Part shown: piece after piece, positions 17,778-26,071 of the stretch
Numbering within the stretch: the first letter of the stretch is position 1
How the letters are laid out: each line of letters begins with the position of its first letter
IMG/VR virus record: IMGVR_UViG_3300031933_000215
Location: 124,001 to 188,000 of that record
Direction: 5' to 3' (one strand)
DNA length: 64,000 nucleotides
From: a virus
Notes under the pieces: generated by a model
The model's input: only the letters and a program-made list of their open reading frames with translations
Databases searched by the model: none
Told to the model about the DNA's origin: nothing
Program-made: the position numbers and the translations under genes

Positions 17778-19808
17778 TTACGACAGCATGTACTTCCAGT
17801 GATAGCCGTAGTTGGAGTTAACGTTGGCTTTACCGACGTTAACGTACCCATCCACCACTTCGTAGTTCTGGTAAGTAGTAGGCTGCAGTGTCGGTGGGTT
17901 AGAACGCGAGAACTGCTGGAATGTCGGAATCACCATGTCGCCCATGAACGTATCGCCCCAGTTATCCGGGAACTGAAGGTTAAACGAGCTACCAGTGTTC
18001 CATCCTGCATCATAAAATATAGTCACAGAATGCAGGTGCAGGCCAGCGGCCTTGTTGTCCAACCGAACGATGCTGCCGTTGTTCAGTTCTTCGATGGTCA
18101 GTGCGTCCATGTCGGTCTGAGAACCGAAACCAACCACAATGACGATGGCTTCCAACGTGCCGCGCATCAACTTAGCCCGTTTGCGAACCAGGTTCACAGA
18201 CCCACCGGTAGAACCACCACCGCCCGGGATGTCAATGGTCACTGCACCACCAGCTTCGGTGACGTTAACGCCTTCGCCGGTGAAGTTAAACGAAGCGGCG
18301 GCGTCTGTTACGGCGGTACCGTCTTCTTTAACCGCGACCGAACCGCCCGTGCCGGAACTGCCCTGCAGGGAATCCAGCCATTCCTGTTCGGTACCGGTGA
18401 AGCCATTAGCCACCGCCACTTCGTATGCCGAATCACCCTCAGGACCAGTCGGACCGGCAGGGCCTACGGGGCCTTGAGGACCTTCCGGGCCAGCCGGACC
18501 TTGAGGACCGTCGTTACCCTGAGGACCTGCGGGACCTTCGGGACCCTGAGTACCCTGGGGGCCTTCCGGACCGGCGGGACCGGCTGGCCCCATGGGACCT
18601 TGCTCACCGGTGTCACCTTTCGGCCCTTGGAGTGAACCACTATTGAACCAAGCAGAGCCGTCCCAGATCCACAGGTCAGTACCAACAACATAACCTTGAC
18701 CAGGATTCACGCCCGACATCGGCAATTCGGTGTCGCTGGCCAGTGTACCCAAGATCTGGATTGGATCACCCATCTCACCCTGGATGCCTTGGGGACCTTC
18801 AGGGCCCTGTGGGCCTTCCGGACCAGTCGGACCTGCAGGACCGGCCGGGCCGGTATCACCAACGTCACCCTTGTCACCCTTCGGACCTTGAGGCCCAGCG
18901 GGACCTGCGGGACCAATAGGACCTTCGGCACCGTCAGCGCCTTGAGGACCGGTGGGGCCCTGTGGACCCTGCGGACCTTCCGGCCCACGAATCGGACCGA
19001 GGTCTTCATACGCGTCACCGGTCCATCCCCAGAAGTTACCACCTACCAGATAGCCTTCGCCAAGGGTACCGGTTGAAGGCAGTTCGGCCGTGCTGGTCAG
19101 TGTACCAACCACGCTAATGCCCGGACCCATCTCACCTTGAATACCCTGTTCACCCTGAGGACCCTCAGGACCCATGGGGCCTTGGTCACCCTTGGGACCC
19201 TGTGGGCCGGTCGGGCCTGCAGGACCCTCGGGACCAGGGTCGCCCTTCGCGCCTTTGTCACCTTTCAGTGACGTCAGCCACTCGCTTTCAGTGCCAGTAA
19301 AACCAGCGGCCATGGCCGCTTCAAACGCAGATTGACCAGCGTCGCCTTGTGGGCCTTCCGGACCCATGGGACCCTGTTCACCGGGTGAACCTTGAGGGCC
19401 TTGAGGGCCTTCGGCACCATCCGCGCCCTTAGGACCCACAGGACCTTCGGGGCCCTGGTCGCCTTTCGGGCCTTGAATGCCCTGAGGACCGGCTTCGCCT
19501 TGAGGACCGACCAACGAGTCCATCCATTCTTGAACCGTTCCCTGGAAACCAGAGTCCTGTGCCATTTCATAAGCACTCTTACCCTGGGGTCCTTTGAGCG
19601 ACTGAATCCACTGTTCAAACGTGCCCTGGAAACCATCTTCCACGGCGAGATCGAACGCGGACTTACCTTCTTTCCCTTTCAGGTTAGCAACCGCCAGACG
19701 ACGGTTCACGTAATTACCCGACGCGTCCTTCTGGATCACCTCGACGTAATCGTCAGCTTTGATCTGACCGGCAACGTTCAGGTCAGAAATCTTCTTTGGT
19801 GTAGACAT
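17778..19808 (-). CDS. Collagen-like tail fibre (676 aa)
   Basis: The N-terminal segment ('[20 protein letters not shown]') parallels that of the short fibre at 15163. Three '[24 protein letters not shown]' modules follow, then long Gly-X-Y runs ([17 protein letters not shown]) broken by two 'GTLxSxxELPxxGxxGxGYxVGxxxWxW' modules like those of the giant fibre. After about residue 480 a Gly/Ser linker leads to a 180-residue beta-rich head ('[20 protein letters not shown]', '[20 protein letters not shown]'), probably the receptor-binding tip. AAGGAAA precedes the ATG. It is the first fibre gene after the endolysin. Confidence 0.88.
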   Translation of the reverse strand: MSTPKKISDLNVAGQIKADDYVEVIQKDASGNYVNRRLAVANLKGKEGKSAFDLAVEDGFQGTFEQWIQSLKGPQGKSAYEMAQDSGFQGTVQEWMDSLVGPQGEAGPQGIQGPKGDQGPEGPVGPKGADGAEGPQGPQGSPGEQGPMGPEGPQGDAGQSAFEAAMAAGFTGTESEWLTSLKGDKGAKGDPGPEGPAGPTGPQGPKGDQGPMGPEGPQGEQGIQGEMGPGISVVGTLTSTAELPSTGTLGEGYLVGGNFWGWTGDAYEDLGPIRGPEGPQGPQGPTGPQGADGAEGPIGPAGPAGPQGPKGDKGDVGDTGPAGPAGPTGPEGPQGPEGPQGIQGEMGDPIQILGTLASDTELPMSGVNPGQGYVVGTDLWIWDGSAWFNSGSLQGPKGDTGEQGPMGPAGPAGPEGPQGTQGPEGPAGPQGNDGPQGPAGPEGPQGPVGPAGPTGPEGDSAYEVAVANGFTGTEQEWLDSLQGSSGTGGSVAVKEDGTAVTDAAASFNFTGEGVNVTEAGGAVTIDIPGGGGSTGGSVNLVRKRAKLMRGTLEAIVIVVGFGSQTDMDALTIEELNNGSIVRLDNKAAGLHLHSVTIFYDAGWNTGSSFNLQFPDNWGDTFMGDMVIPTFQQFSRSNPPTLQPTTYQNYEVVDGYVNVGKANVNSNYGYHWKYMLS

Positions 19809-19825
19809 AACACTTTCCTTACTGG

Positions 19826-20680
19826 TTAGCTAAGGGCAATGTCTTCGGCGTAGCGGTCGTACGCTTTGGCCATCTTGACATCGTATTGGTTCTTGGCATA
19901 GGCTGGGCCATTGTAGCCACGGGCAAACCGCGCCCAGTCCCGTTCACGCAATGCCGTCCATAGGTTACTGTCGGCCTTGATGAAGCGGATGAACGCCTGT
20001 AAGTGGAAACGCTCGTGATCGTACATCCCCGCCACGAACTCATGAACACTCTCGTAACCGAGGCGCTCCCAGTGGTAGCCCATGATCTGGAATGCCCCCC
20101 AAGAGGCGGATTCCAACGCAGACTCCACGTGAATGAGCTTGGCGCGTCCCAGACGACCGTGTTCGGCGATACCACCTTTATACCCACCGGTGGTGCGGGC
20201 TACCAGCGATGGCATCTCACGGTGGTATAGACGGGCGTCAATGCCATGCTCGCCCAAGCGGCGATACATGATGTGGCGTTCAAACAAAATGGCGGGTTGT
20301 CCATTGGAGAAAAAGCCACTGCCGCGTGATTCAACGCTGTTTACGGCCATCACCGACGCCACGGGAACGCCCAGTTCCTTGGCAGCTGCCTCCAGGTCCT
20401 TCTGGGTGAGGACACGACGCACAACAACTGGAACACCATCCATGACAGCGTAGGTCTTAGGACCAGCAATGCCATCCGCCACCAGGCCGTGTTTCTTCTG
20501 GAACGCCATCACCGCATCGCGGGTTTTCTTACCGTAAATCCCGTCAGGATACAGGTCAGCGCCCAGAGTGTTCAACTGGGCTTGGAGAGCCTTAACTGCA
20601 GGCCCGTGATCCCCACGCTGGAGGACCTCATCGTAATCTGGATCGAAGTTTTGATCGATCAGGTCTTTGTAAATGGTCAT
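19826..20680 (-). CDS. Endolysin: peptidoglycan-binding N-acetylmuramidase
   Basis: A 284-residue enzyme. Residues about 18-78 form a PG_binding_1 domain ('[20 protein letters not shown]', '[20 protein letters not shown]'). Residues 95-284 match the N-acetylmuramidase (DUF3380) family, with the likely catalytic Glu117 in '[11 protein letters not shown]' and the typical '[11 protein letters not shown]'. It cleaves peptidoglycan glycan strands, for lysis or as a tail-associated enzyme. The start at 20680 has GGGAG upstream; a longer frame to 20743 adds 21 residues without family support. There is no signal peptide, so release would depend on a holin or on virion delivery. Confidence 0.9.
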   Translation of the reverse strand: MTIYKDLIDQNFDPDYDEVLQRGDHGPAVKALQAQLNTLGADLYPDGIYGKKTRDAVMAFQKKHGLVADGIAGPKTYAVMDGVPVVVRRVLTQKDLEAAAKELGVPVASVMAVNSVESRGSGFFSNGQPAILFERHIMYRRLGEHGIDARLYHREMPSLVARTTGGYKGGIAEHGRLGRAKLIHVESALESASWGAFQIMGYHWERLGYESVHEFVAGMYDHERFHLQAFIRFIKADSNLWTALRERDWARFARGYNGPAYAKNQYDVKMAKAYDRYAEDIALS

Positions 20681-20735
20681 GGAAAAACCAAACTCCCTGT
20701 TACTGCAAATGGTGGAGTATTGGGTTGGATTCGGA

Positions 20736-21113
20736 TTACCCAAAGTTTCTCAGTTTCTTGCCCAACTCCTTGAACGTACCATACACACTGGTTGCCGCAC
20801 CCATCAAAACCCGTTGCCAGGTTGGGATGTTACAATGCAGCAGAGTCTGGCGGAAGACAGCGTTGGAGTGTTTCCAACTGTAGCCTTTTACCAGCAGGTA
20901 GTCGTGTGCCATGGCGGCTGGGAAATACCGTCCCACCGGTGGGAAAGCCCACCGCAGGAAAATAGGCACGGTGGCCCCATCAGTCACAAACCCAGCGGGG
21001 ATGGTTACATCGCCCACGGTGATTTTACGAATCACACGGTAACGTGCTTGACGGTACCAACGGGTCGGGAGCATGATGTCCACACGGTAATTGTCACGTG
21101 GTTCAATCTGCAT
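20736..21113 (-). CDS. DUF1353-type protein
   Basis: A 125-residue protein with 'TIPAGFVTDGATVPIFLRWA', 'AMAHDYLLVKGYSWKHSNAV' and a C-terminal helix, matching the pattern of DUF1353 proteins often found near phage lysis or tail genes. The conserved His-Asp pair ('AHDYL') suggests a metal or catalytic site, but the biochemical role of the family is not established. It lies directly upstream of the endolysin in the same operon. Confidence 0.7.
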   Translation of the reverse strand: MQIEPRDNYRVDIMLPTRWYRQARYRVIRKITVGDVTIPAGFVTDGATVPIFLRWAFPPVGRYFPAAMAHDYLLVKGYSWKHSNAVFRQTLLHCNIPTWQRVLMGAATSVYGTFKELGKKLRNFG

Positions 21114-21128
21114 GGAATGTCCTACCTG

Positions 21129-21662
21129 TTACTTGACTTCCAGCAGACGGTAGTCGCCGGTTTCAACCAGACGTGAGGAACCATCTTCCAGAATGCGGAT
21201 GTTCATGGGACGGTCGGTGGATTCCACGTAAACCGGAACGGAACCGTACCAGACCAATGAGTCTTCTTTGGCCGCCATGGTGTAGTTGAGGGGTTGACCC
21301 GGCTCGCCCATCGGCTCGTCGTTCATCTCAACGTCGTCCAGACCCAGGTTCATGTCACGAACCCGGTTGATTTCCTCAACGATGCGACGGGATGTAACTG
21401 GCGAATCCAGCTTGATCGTAATGCCGCCTTTGAACGTGATGTTCAAATCCAAACGGCGGTAAACATAATGCCGTTCCAGATTCAGGTCGGTTTGCTCTAC
21501 CTTAACAAAGGTTCGACCAGGGTTGGTTTCGGTCGGCGACGCGAAAGGTGGGTCAAAATGAGTATATTCTTCCTTCAGGTTAAAGCGCGGGTGCGTCTCT
21601 TGAATGAGACGAATCATCGCCAACCTGGAAGGCAGGTTATAGGGAAAAACGTCAGTAGCCAT
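21129..21662 (-). CDS. Virion protein, repeated-domain family
   Basis: A 177-residue member of the tail domain family seen at 16-6778: 'RLAMIRLIQETHPRFNL', 'YVYRRLDLNITFKGGITIKL', 'IVEEINRVRDMNLGLDDVEM' and 'AKEDSLVWYGSVPVYVE' align with the family landmarks. It is the first gene after the terminator at 21739-21775, so a promoter probably lies in the intervening A+T-rich DNA near 21690-21735. Confidence 0.7.
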   Translation of the reverse strand: MATDVFPYNLPSRLAMIRLIQETHPRFNLKEEYTHFDPPFASPTETNPGRTFVKVEQTDLNLERHYVYRRLDLNITFKGGITIKLDSPVTSRRIVEEINRVRDMNLGLDDVEMNDEPMGEPGQPLNYTMAAKEDSLVWYGSVPVYVESTDRPMNIRILEDGSSRLVETGDYRLLEVK

Positions 21663-21738
21663 TTTAGTATCCTCGTTGTCAATAGATAATTACTGAGGTG
21701 ACAACCCATAGCATAATATTTTTTCGGGGAGTAACGGC

Positions 21739-21775
21739 ATAAAGCCCACCATCCCTTACGGACAGTGGGCTTTAT
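21739..21775. terminator. Terminator downstream of the spanin operon
   Basis: The inverted repeat ATAAAGCCCAC/GTGGGCTTTAT lies between the stop at 21789 and the start at 21662, with the CATAAA...TTTAT frame shared by other hairpins in the window. Confidence 0.8.
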
Positions 21776-21788
21776 ATTTCAGTGGTCA

Positions 21789-22121
21789 TCAACGGAACAG
21801 AGAGAAAACACTGTACCCGGTCAATTCGAGTAAGGTTAGTAACATAACCCCAACACCAATCAAACCGGAGAGTGTCAGCACCGCCGATCGGTACGTATCA
21901 CTGTTTCGTACGGACCCAACCGGCTTCTGCAAGATTTTCTCCTGCAGCTCAGTGTCGTTGATCTGGTAAATGTCAGCCAGTAGTTCCTGACCTGTGTGAT
22001 TCACCGTGTACGTTTTATCGGTGGGTACCAAGGCATTGAGCATGGCTCGGAGTACTTTGGAGTAATCACTTTTGTGTAACGGCTGATCACCCAGATCAAT
22101 CAAGGCTTCTTCGACGTTCAT
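21789..22121 (-). CDS. Small membrane protein next to spanins (holin candidate)
   Basis: A 110-residue protein. The start at 22121 has AGGAGA 9 bases upstream; it overlaps the end of the outer-spanin-like gene by 26 bases. The C-terminus has one clear membrane segment ('VLTLSGLIGVGVMLLTLLEL') followed by a short tail ('TGYSVFSLFR'); the N-terminal 75 residues are soluble. Position beside spanins makes a holin or antiholin role possible, but a single C-terminal membrane span is not diagnostic. Confidence 0.6.
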   Translation of the reverse strand: MNVEEALIDLGDQPLHKSDYSKVLRAMLNALVPTDKTYTVNHTGQELLADIYQINDTELQEKILQKPVGSVRNSDTYRSAVLTLSGLIGVGVMLLTLLELTGYSVFSLFR

Positions 22122-22455
22122 CGTACTTCTCCTTTGTCTGGGCATTCATATCGACCCATTTTCGCAACTGCTTCATCTGACGATTGCAGTTACCAATGGC
22201 ATCCAATTCTTCGATGGTGTAATCCGTTAAGACCAGGAACCGAGCTTCCCAGATGTCAGTCACCCCAGGGAACTGGTCCCGTGGGTCACGCAACTCCTCC
22301 ATGGTGGGAGGTTTTGGGACGTAGCAGTCATTGGTCAGAGACGGCGGTGGCGCAAGAGGCGTCGGTGGGCTTGGCTCGACAGTAAGCGAGCTGCATGCTG
22401 TCAACCAGATGCTGGAGACCAGCAAGATCATCAGGCGGAGACTCTTGAGGCACAT
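22096..22455 (-). CDS. Outer-membrane spanin-like lipoprotein (Rz1-type)
   Basis: A 119-residue lipoprotein. The start at 22455 has AAGGAAA upstream and gives a classic signal: 'MCLKSLRLMILLVSSIWLTACSS' with lipobox LTAC, then a Pro-rich segment ('PSPPTPLAPPP'). The remaining 80 residues are charged and helical. It overlaps the inner-spanin-like gene by 128 bases in a different frame, the embedded Rz/Rz1 arrangement. The expected role is fusion of inner and outer membranes at lysis of a Gram-negative host. Confidence 0.75.
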   Translation of the reverse strand: MCLKSLRLMILLVSSIWLTACSSLTVEPSPPTPLAPPPSLTNDCYVPKPPTMEELRDPRDQFPGVTDIWEARFLVLTDYTIEELDAIGNCNRQMKQLRKWVDMNAQTKEKYDERRRSLD

Positions 22456-22888
22456 GGTTTGTTTCCTTAACCGGGGTTGGTTTGGGGGTAGGTTTTGGCT
22501 CAACGGTAATCTCAGTTTCCGGTTCCGGTTGGGGTTCCGGCTTAGACTCGGGTTCTGGCTCGGGAGGTAATTTAACGTTCTTGAGTTTCAAGTAACGATC
22601 CAACACCTGCTCCCGTTGTTCGTACTGTTCCCGAATCGACGACACCTGGTCGTTCATGAACTCGTAGTTAATGGCCCGATCAATCTCGATGGTTTCTTCT
22701 AGTTGATCTTCGTTGTGCTGTCCTTGTTTCATCACCACTTTGGCTTCGGCCAGGTCTCCTTTTAGGGACCCGACCTGTTGATACAGGAAATAACACACAC
22801 CAATGGTAGTTAGTAACAGTCCGATGAACAACCATTCGAACCACTGCAAACCGATCTTACTGAACAGGCCTTTGATTACTGAAAACAT
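22328..22888 (-). CDS. Inner-membrane spanin-like protein (Rz-type)
   Basis: A 186-residue protein with one N-terminal membrane anchor (about residues 14-36, 'WFEWLFIGLLLTTIGVCYFL'). A long helical, charged periplasmic region follows ('LAEAKVVMKQGQHNEDQLEE'), then a Pro/Glu-rich stretch (PEPEPESKPEPQPEPE, TPKPTPVKE) before the C-terminus. N-in/C-out topology and the overlapping lipoprotein gene fit an i-spanin. The Pro-Glu tract, about 45 residues, is unusual. AAGGAA precedes the ATG. Confidence 0.72.
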   Translation of the reverse strand: MFSVIKGLFSKIGLQWFEWLFIGLLLTTIGVCYFLYQQVGSLKGDLAEAKVVMKQGQHNEDQLEETIEIDRAINYEFMNDQVSSIREQYEQREQVLDRYLKLKNVKLPPEPEPESKPEPQPEPETEITVEPKPTPKPTPVKETNHVPQESPPDDLAGLQHLVDSMQLAYCRAKPTDASCATAVSDQ

Positions 22889-22898
22889 TGCACATTCC

Positions 22899-23462
22899 TT
22901 ATACCAGCACTAACATGTAGTACAGGGCAACTGCAATCGCATCCACACTGTGTTCGTCCAATGATTCCAAATCCACACCCCACGACAAGTCGGTCCTATC
23001 GCGCAACGCACGCCGAACCTCTTCCTTGTCAGACATAAACCCTTTGCGGACCCCCACGGTCTTCTTCACCGTGGTCGGGTCAACCTGGACCAATGGCATT
23101 GTGGGATCGTAGTTGAATAACGTTTGGCGGATATTCAACACACATTCCGTCAACGCCCCAAACGACTGAGCGAACTTGCCCATGAACGGGGATTCGGCAA
23201 CGACGGCGTGTGGTTGGACATTGTAGAAAATGGAGTGGAGTTCGTCGGCCTGTTGGTAAAACCGAGAGATACGACTGCCGTGAGTTTCGGTGATGGACTG
23301 GTATCCCAATAGCCGATCGTTGGCTTGCAGGGTGAACGCCATGTCGACGTGGAACTTCTGCGATACCATGTCCCAATGGACACCGGCGACTCCGAGAGTA
23401 ACGGTGCCGGGGTCAATCCCCAACACCTTCAGAGGCGTCGTGTTCGGTGGCATTACCAACAT
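22899..23462 (-). CDS. RuvC-like Holliday-junction resolvase
   Basis: A 187-residue RNase-H-fold nuclease. The first catalytic Asp is in 'LKVLGIDPGTVTLGVAG' (Asp17), a Glu lies in 'HAVVAESPFMG' (Glu90), and a C-terminal acidic pair lies in 'LDEHSVDAIAVALYY' (His171, Asp174). This is the RuvC order. It would resolve branched DNA before packaging. Length is near the bacterial RuvC length (about 170). Start at 23462 with AGGAGG 4 bases upstream; an ATG at 23453 is possible. It is transcribed ahead of the spanin genes. Confidence 0.85.
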   Translation of the reverse strand: MLVMPPNTTPLKVLGIDPGTVTLGVAGVHWDMVSQKFHVDMAFTLQANDRLLGYQSITETHGSRISRFYQQADELHSIFYNVQPHAVVAESPFMGKFAQSFGALTECVLNIRQTLFNYDPTMPLVQVDPTTVKKTVGVRKGFMSDKEEVRRALRDRTDLSWGVDLESLDEHSVDAIAVALYYMLVLV

Positions 23463-23471
23463 AACGCCTCC

Positions 23472-24359
23472 TTACACAACCGATGCGCCATCGACGTCCT
23501 GTTCACCCAACGTGGGTTCAACACCACCAACATCCAGTGTGAACTCGGCACCGTTGGTTGAGTAACCCAGCGCGTGGTACGTGGATACGTGGACATTGAC
23601 TTGTGCGGCAATGACTTCGTTGTACGTGAAGTTGCCAGCACCGCCACTGCTGCCCGATACTTCCTTATCCACACCAGAGACCAGGGCCAGTTCAGAAATG
23701 ACCGGAGACCGAGTGGAACCGGTGCGAATCCGATGGGCATTCAGGATCTCTTCGATGTCCTTAGGCCCCAAGGCCACCGTCACTACCGCCGAAGCGGATT
23801 CGGACGAGTTCGAACCAACAACCATACCGGAATTCGGAACTTTGGGACGCTGTGGGTTGAGGTTGTCAGTGGTAGGTACAAACGGAGTGACGGTCGCGAC
23901 GCCGTCCACAATCTCAACGCGCTGCAGTTGCGCGTTCACCTGGGTCATGTCAATCCGACGCAGGTAGTAGGCGATGTACTGACGACCATTGTGGGATTCC
24001 TGTACCCGCAGGGCGTACCGACTACGTTCGTGGGCCGGGAGGTCGTCGTTCATTTCACGCAATACAAACGGAATCTGTCCGTACAGCGCAGCGTCGGTGG
24101 CGCGATGTACAATGGGGACTGTTTCGTCACTGCCGTCGTCGGCTTTCACCGTCGCGTGACCGAGGTTGCCAATGGCCAAGTACCGCATGCTTGGCACTTG
24201 ATGACTTTCAGGTGCCACGCCGGACTGTACATTGAACCGTTCATTCAGTGTTGTGTTGGGTACCAACTTGAACGGCAGGCCCAGATTTTTGATGGTTTGC
24301 AGAAAGGTACCATACACCGTTCGGGTGATACCAATGATTTCCTGATCGATAGCTGCCAT
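23472..24359 (-). CDS. Virion structural protein
   Basis: A 295-residue protein. The start at 24359 ('MAAIDQEIIGITRTVYGTFL') has GGAG 10 bases upstream; a GTG at 24392 lacks a site. It is beta-rich with 'YALRVQESHNGRQYIAYYLR', 'VEIVDGVATVTPFVPTTDNL' and a Gly/Ser linker ('SGSSGGAGNFTY') before the last 60 residues. No family recognised. The neighbours and repetitive beta pattern suggest a virion role. Confidence 0.6.
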   Translation of the reverse strand: MAAIDQEIIGITRTVYGTFLQTIKNLGLPFKLVPNTTLNERFNVQSGVAPESHQVPSMRYLAIGNLGHATVKADDGSDETVPIVHRATDAALYGQIPFVLREMNDDLPAHERSRYALRVQESHNGRQYIAYYLRRIDMTQVNAQLQRVEIVDGVATVTPFVPTTDNLNPQRPKVPNSGMVVGSNSSESASAVVTVALGPKDIEEILNAHRIRTGSTRSPVISELALVSGVDKEVSGSSGGAGNFTYNEVIAAQVNVHVSTYHALGYSTNGAEFTLDVGGVEPTLGEQDVDGASVV

Positions 24360-24397
24360 TGTCTTAAGACTCCGTAATAAGTGGTCGTTCACACACG

Positions 24398-24425
24398 ATT
24401 ATACTACCTGGGTAGAACTACCCAG
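24398..24425 (-). promoter_or_regulatory. Putative promoter with operator-like palindrome
   Basis: On the minus strand TATAAT (24403-24398) lies about 40 bases upstream of the start at 24359. Directly upstream of it is the perfect palindrome CTGGGTAGAACTACCCAG (24408-24425). The arrangement suggests a host-type -10 element with an overlapping regulatory site; no matching -35 is obvious. Confidence 0.4.
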
Positions 24426-24522
24426 TGCGTGGGTGTGATGTGGAATACAGCGCCATGACGTCAAGAAACAAAAACAACGGACATACCGCTCATGTCATTC
24501 GCCTTTTCCTAAATGAGAATTG

Positions 24523-24792
24523 TCATAAGATATGGCATTGTAAGGACCGACTATGCGGAAATACTGGCGGATCAATGATCCGCCAGAGATCAGTCAAAGT
24601 GAACATCGCCGTCATCAATTCTTCATGGATTCGGTAGAGTTCGGGTGTTCCCCAGTATTTTAGAGGAAGATTGTTTTTGTCGTTGAGTTTATTGGACACG
24701 AGCAGACACTCAGTCACGGCTTGTTCCAAGTCACACTCACTGCTTAGGTCGTGGATTTCAATGTGCGTAGGTCATAAGGCTTCTTTGCTCAT
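24523..24792 (-). pseudogene. Small ORF with in-frame TGA at codon 7
   Basis: An ATG at 24792 overlaps the previous stop (ATGA) and has AGGAGA just upstream, so it is an excellent coupled start. It reads MSKEAL, then TGA (24774-24772), then continues open in the same frame for 82 codons ('PTHIEIHDLSSECDLEQAVT', 'YWGTPELYRIHEELMTAMFT') to 24523. Options are a recent nonsense mutation, UGA-C readthrough, a sequencing error, or restart at TTG 24729 (68 residues). No function recognised. It is the last gene of the radical SAM operon, and a strong hairpin lies near its 3' end. Confidence 0.55.
24564..24586 (-). terminator. Strong hairpin inside the 3' end of the last operon gene
   Basis: A perfect 10-bp stem (CTGGCGGATC/GATCCGCCAG) with a 3-base loop is followed on the minus strand by TATTTCC. 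It lies inside the last small reading frame and may end the radical SAM transcript. Confidence 0.5.
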
Positions 24793-25208
24793 ATCTCTCC
24801 TAACTCCTCTTTACAATAGCCGATGATAACCGAGTACAGTACTGTTGCTTTGAAGGAAGTGGTCAGAACCGCCGGTATCAGAGTATCGTAGACGACCGCC
24901 GTTTCTTCGTTGTAAGGTGTGAAATGGTCGTCGTCGTGGAGTAGTTGCGGGTGAGATAAAACCGAATAAAAGTTATTGTCGTATTGTTTTGAAATATAAT
25001 CGGCGTAACAAATCGCCACGATGTAGCTCTTCGCCGGGAACTCCAACGCTTCGACGTCACCATTGATCATGTTCAACGCACTGACAATCACATTGGGGTT
25101 ATACGATCCCCCAAAGTAATCGGTTTTATTGCCTTCCCGATGAAAGCGTCTAAGACGGTCTAGCCAACCACCATTCAATGAGTGATTTGTACCCACTGCA
25201 TTCGCCAT
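24789..25208 (-). CDS. Protein of unknown function, radical SAM operon
   Basis: A 139-residue soluble-looking protein: 'NPNVIVSALNMINGDVEALE', 'AICYADYISKQYDNNFYSVL', 'VVYDTLIPAVLTTSFKATVL'. Its 5' end overlaps the preceding radical SAM gene by 59 bases in another frame; AAGGAAGG precedes the ATG. The alternating hydrophobic helices give no family match by eye. Tight overlap with a radical SAM gene suggests a partner, such as a recognition or accessory subunit, but this is inference. Confidence 0.65.
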   Translation of the reverse strand: MANAVGTNHSLNGGWLDRLRRFHREGNKTDYFGGSYNPNVIVSALNMINGDVEALEFPAKSYIVAICYADYISKQYDNNFYSVLSHPQLLHDDDHFTPYNEETAVVYDTLIPAVLTTSFKATVLYSVIIGYCKEELGEI

Positions 25209-26049
25209 CCAATCCTTCCTTTCGTCGATAGTGTTCTGTCAAACATGTACCCTTAAACTCACACGAGCGACACACATCCGAAAGCAGGGTGTGTTTTTCT
25301 TTTTGGGTCCATTCAAGGTACGCATTGAAATCCGGGAGTTCCAGGAAAAACTCCCGATCGGCGTCGTCGAACTCCAAGACCCCAAAATTGCCATTTGGAG
25401 TGATGTAGACATGGTCGTCCGAGAACGCGTTACGGACACCGTCAGCGACGTCGTTCAATAATGCTGTGTTACGTAGCTGGCTGTTTGGAAAACCCATTAC
25501 CCAGCGTTTCACGTACTCTACAAAGGCATTGTTTGTATTACCTCGATCATTGGCCTGATTGGGACTGTAAGGTTTGATTTCCACCGAGTTCAAGTTCGCT
25601 AACGACCGGATCAATTCGATTTGCTGATCGACGTCACCGGCCATCACTTCCGGCGTGGCCAAAACAATGACGTTTATCGGACGTGAAAACACCAACATGT
25701 TTGTGAAAACTTGTTCATGGTGGGGCCGGTGGTCAAAGTCATACGAGACGTTGACGTCGATATCGTCGTCGTATAGCCATTCCGACATTTGGTAGAAATT
25801 GGTGGTTATGGAAATGGGACCATCGTAATATCGCCGAACGACCCCCTTTAGATCATGGACGTACGTCTGATCCAACAGGGTCACTTCACCACCATAAATC
25901 TCAACGGCTTCAATTTCGGGGAGTTCCGAGAGACGATGGTCCAGGTGTGTCAAATCCAACACGCGTCGAGACCGGAGCTGGTCTTCGGTTAAATAACAGT
26001 TCGCACATCGGAAATTACATCGGTACAAAGGGTTTATCGATACGATCAT
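25150..26049 (-). CDS. Radical SAM protein (enzyme E of five)
   Basis: A 299-residue protein with the radical SAM cluster motif C11-x3-C15-x2-C18 in 'INPLYRCNFRCANCYL' and the SAM-binding 'VEIYGGEVTLL' at about residue 50. A C-terminal Cys group ('VCRSCEFKGTC', about residues 265-275) resembles part of a SPASM or twitch auxiliary cluster site. It should cleave SAM reductively to start radical chemistry; the peptide-modifying branch is favoured by the C-terminal Cys group. It is tightly packed, with 22 bases after the 2OG-oxygenase-like gene and a 59-base overlap with the next. The substrate is unknown. Confidence 0.88.
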   Translation of the reverse strand: MIVSINPLYRCNFRCANCYLTEDQLRSRRVLDLTHLDHRLSELPEIEAVEIYGGEVTLLDQTYVHDLKGVVRRYYDGPISITTNFYQMSEWLYDDDIDVNVSYDFDHRPHHEQVFTNMLVFSRPINVIVLATPEVMAGDVDQQIELIRSLANLNSVEIKPYSPNQANDRGNTNNAFVEYVKRWVMGFPNSQLRNTALLNDVADGVRNAFSDDHVYITPNGNFGVLEFDDADREFFLELPDFNAYLEWTQKEKHTLLSDVCRSCEFKGTCLTEHYRRKEGLDGECSGYKSLIEWWLARPS

Positions 26050-26071
26050 TTAACACCCCATGATAGAGAGG

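Noticed and set aside
24425-24637. A 70-codon plus-strand frame between the structural gene and the operon end
   Set aside because: It is antisense to the better-supported coupled frame and shows no ribosome site.
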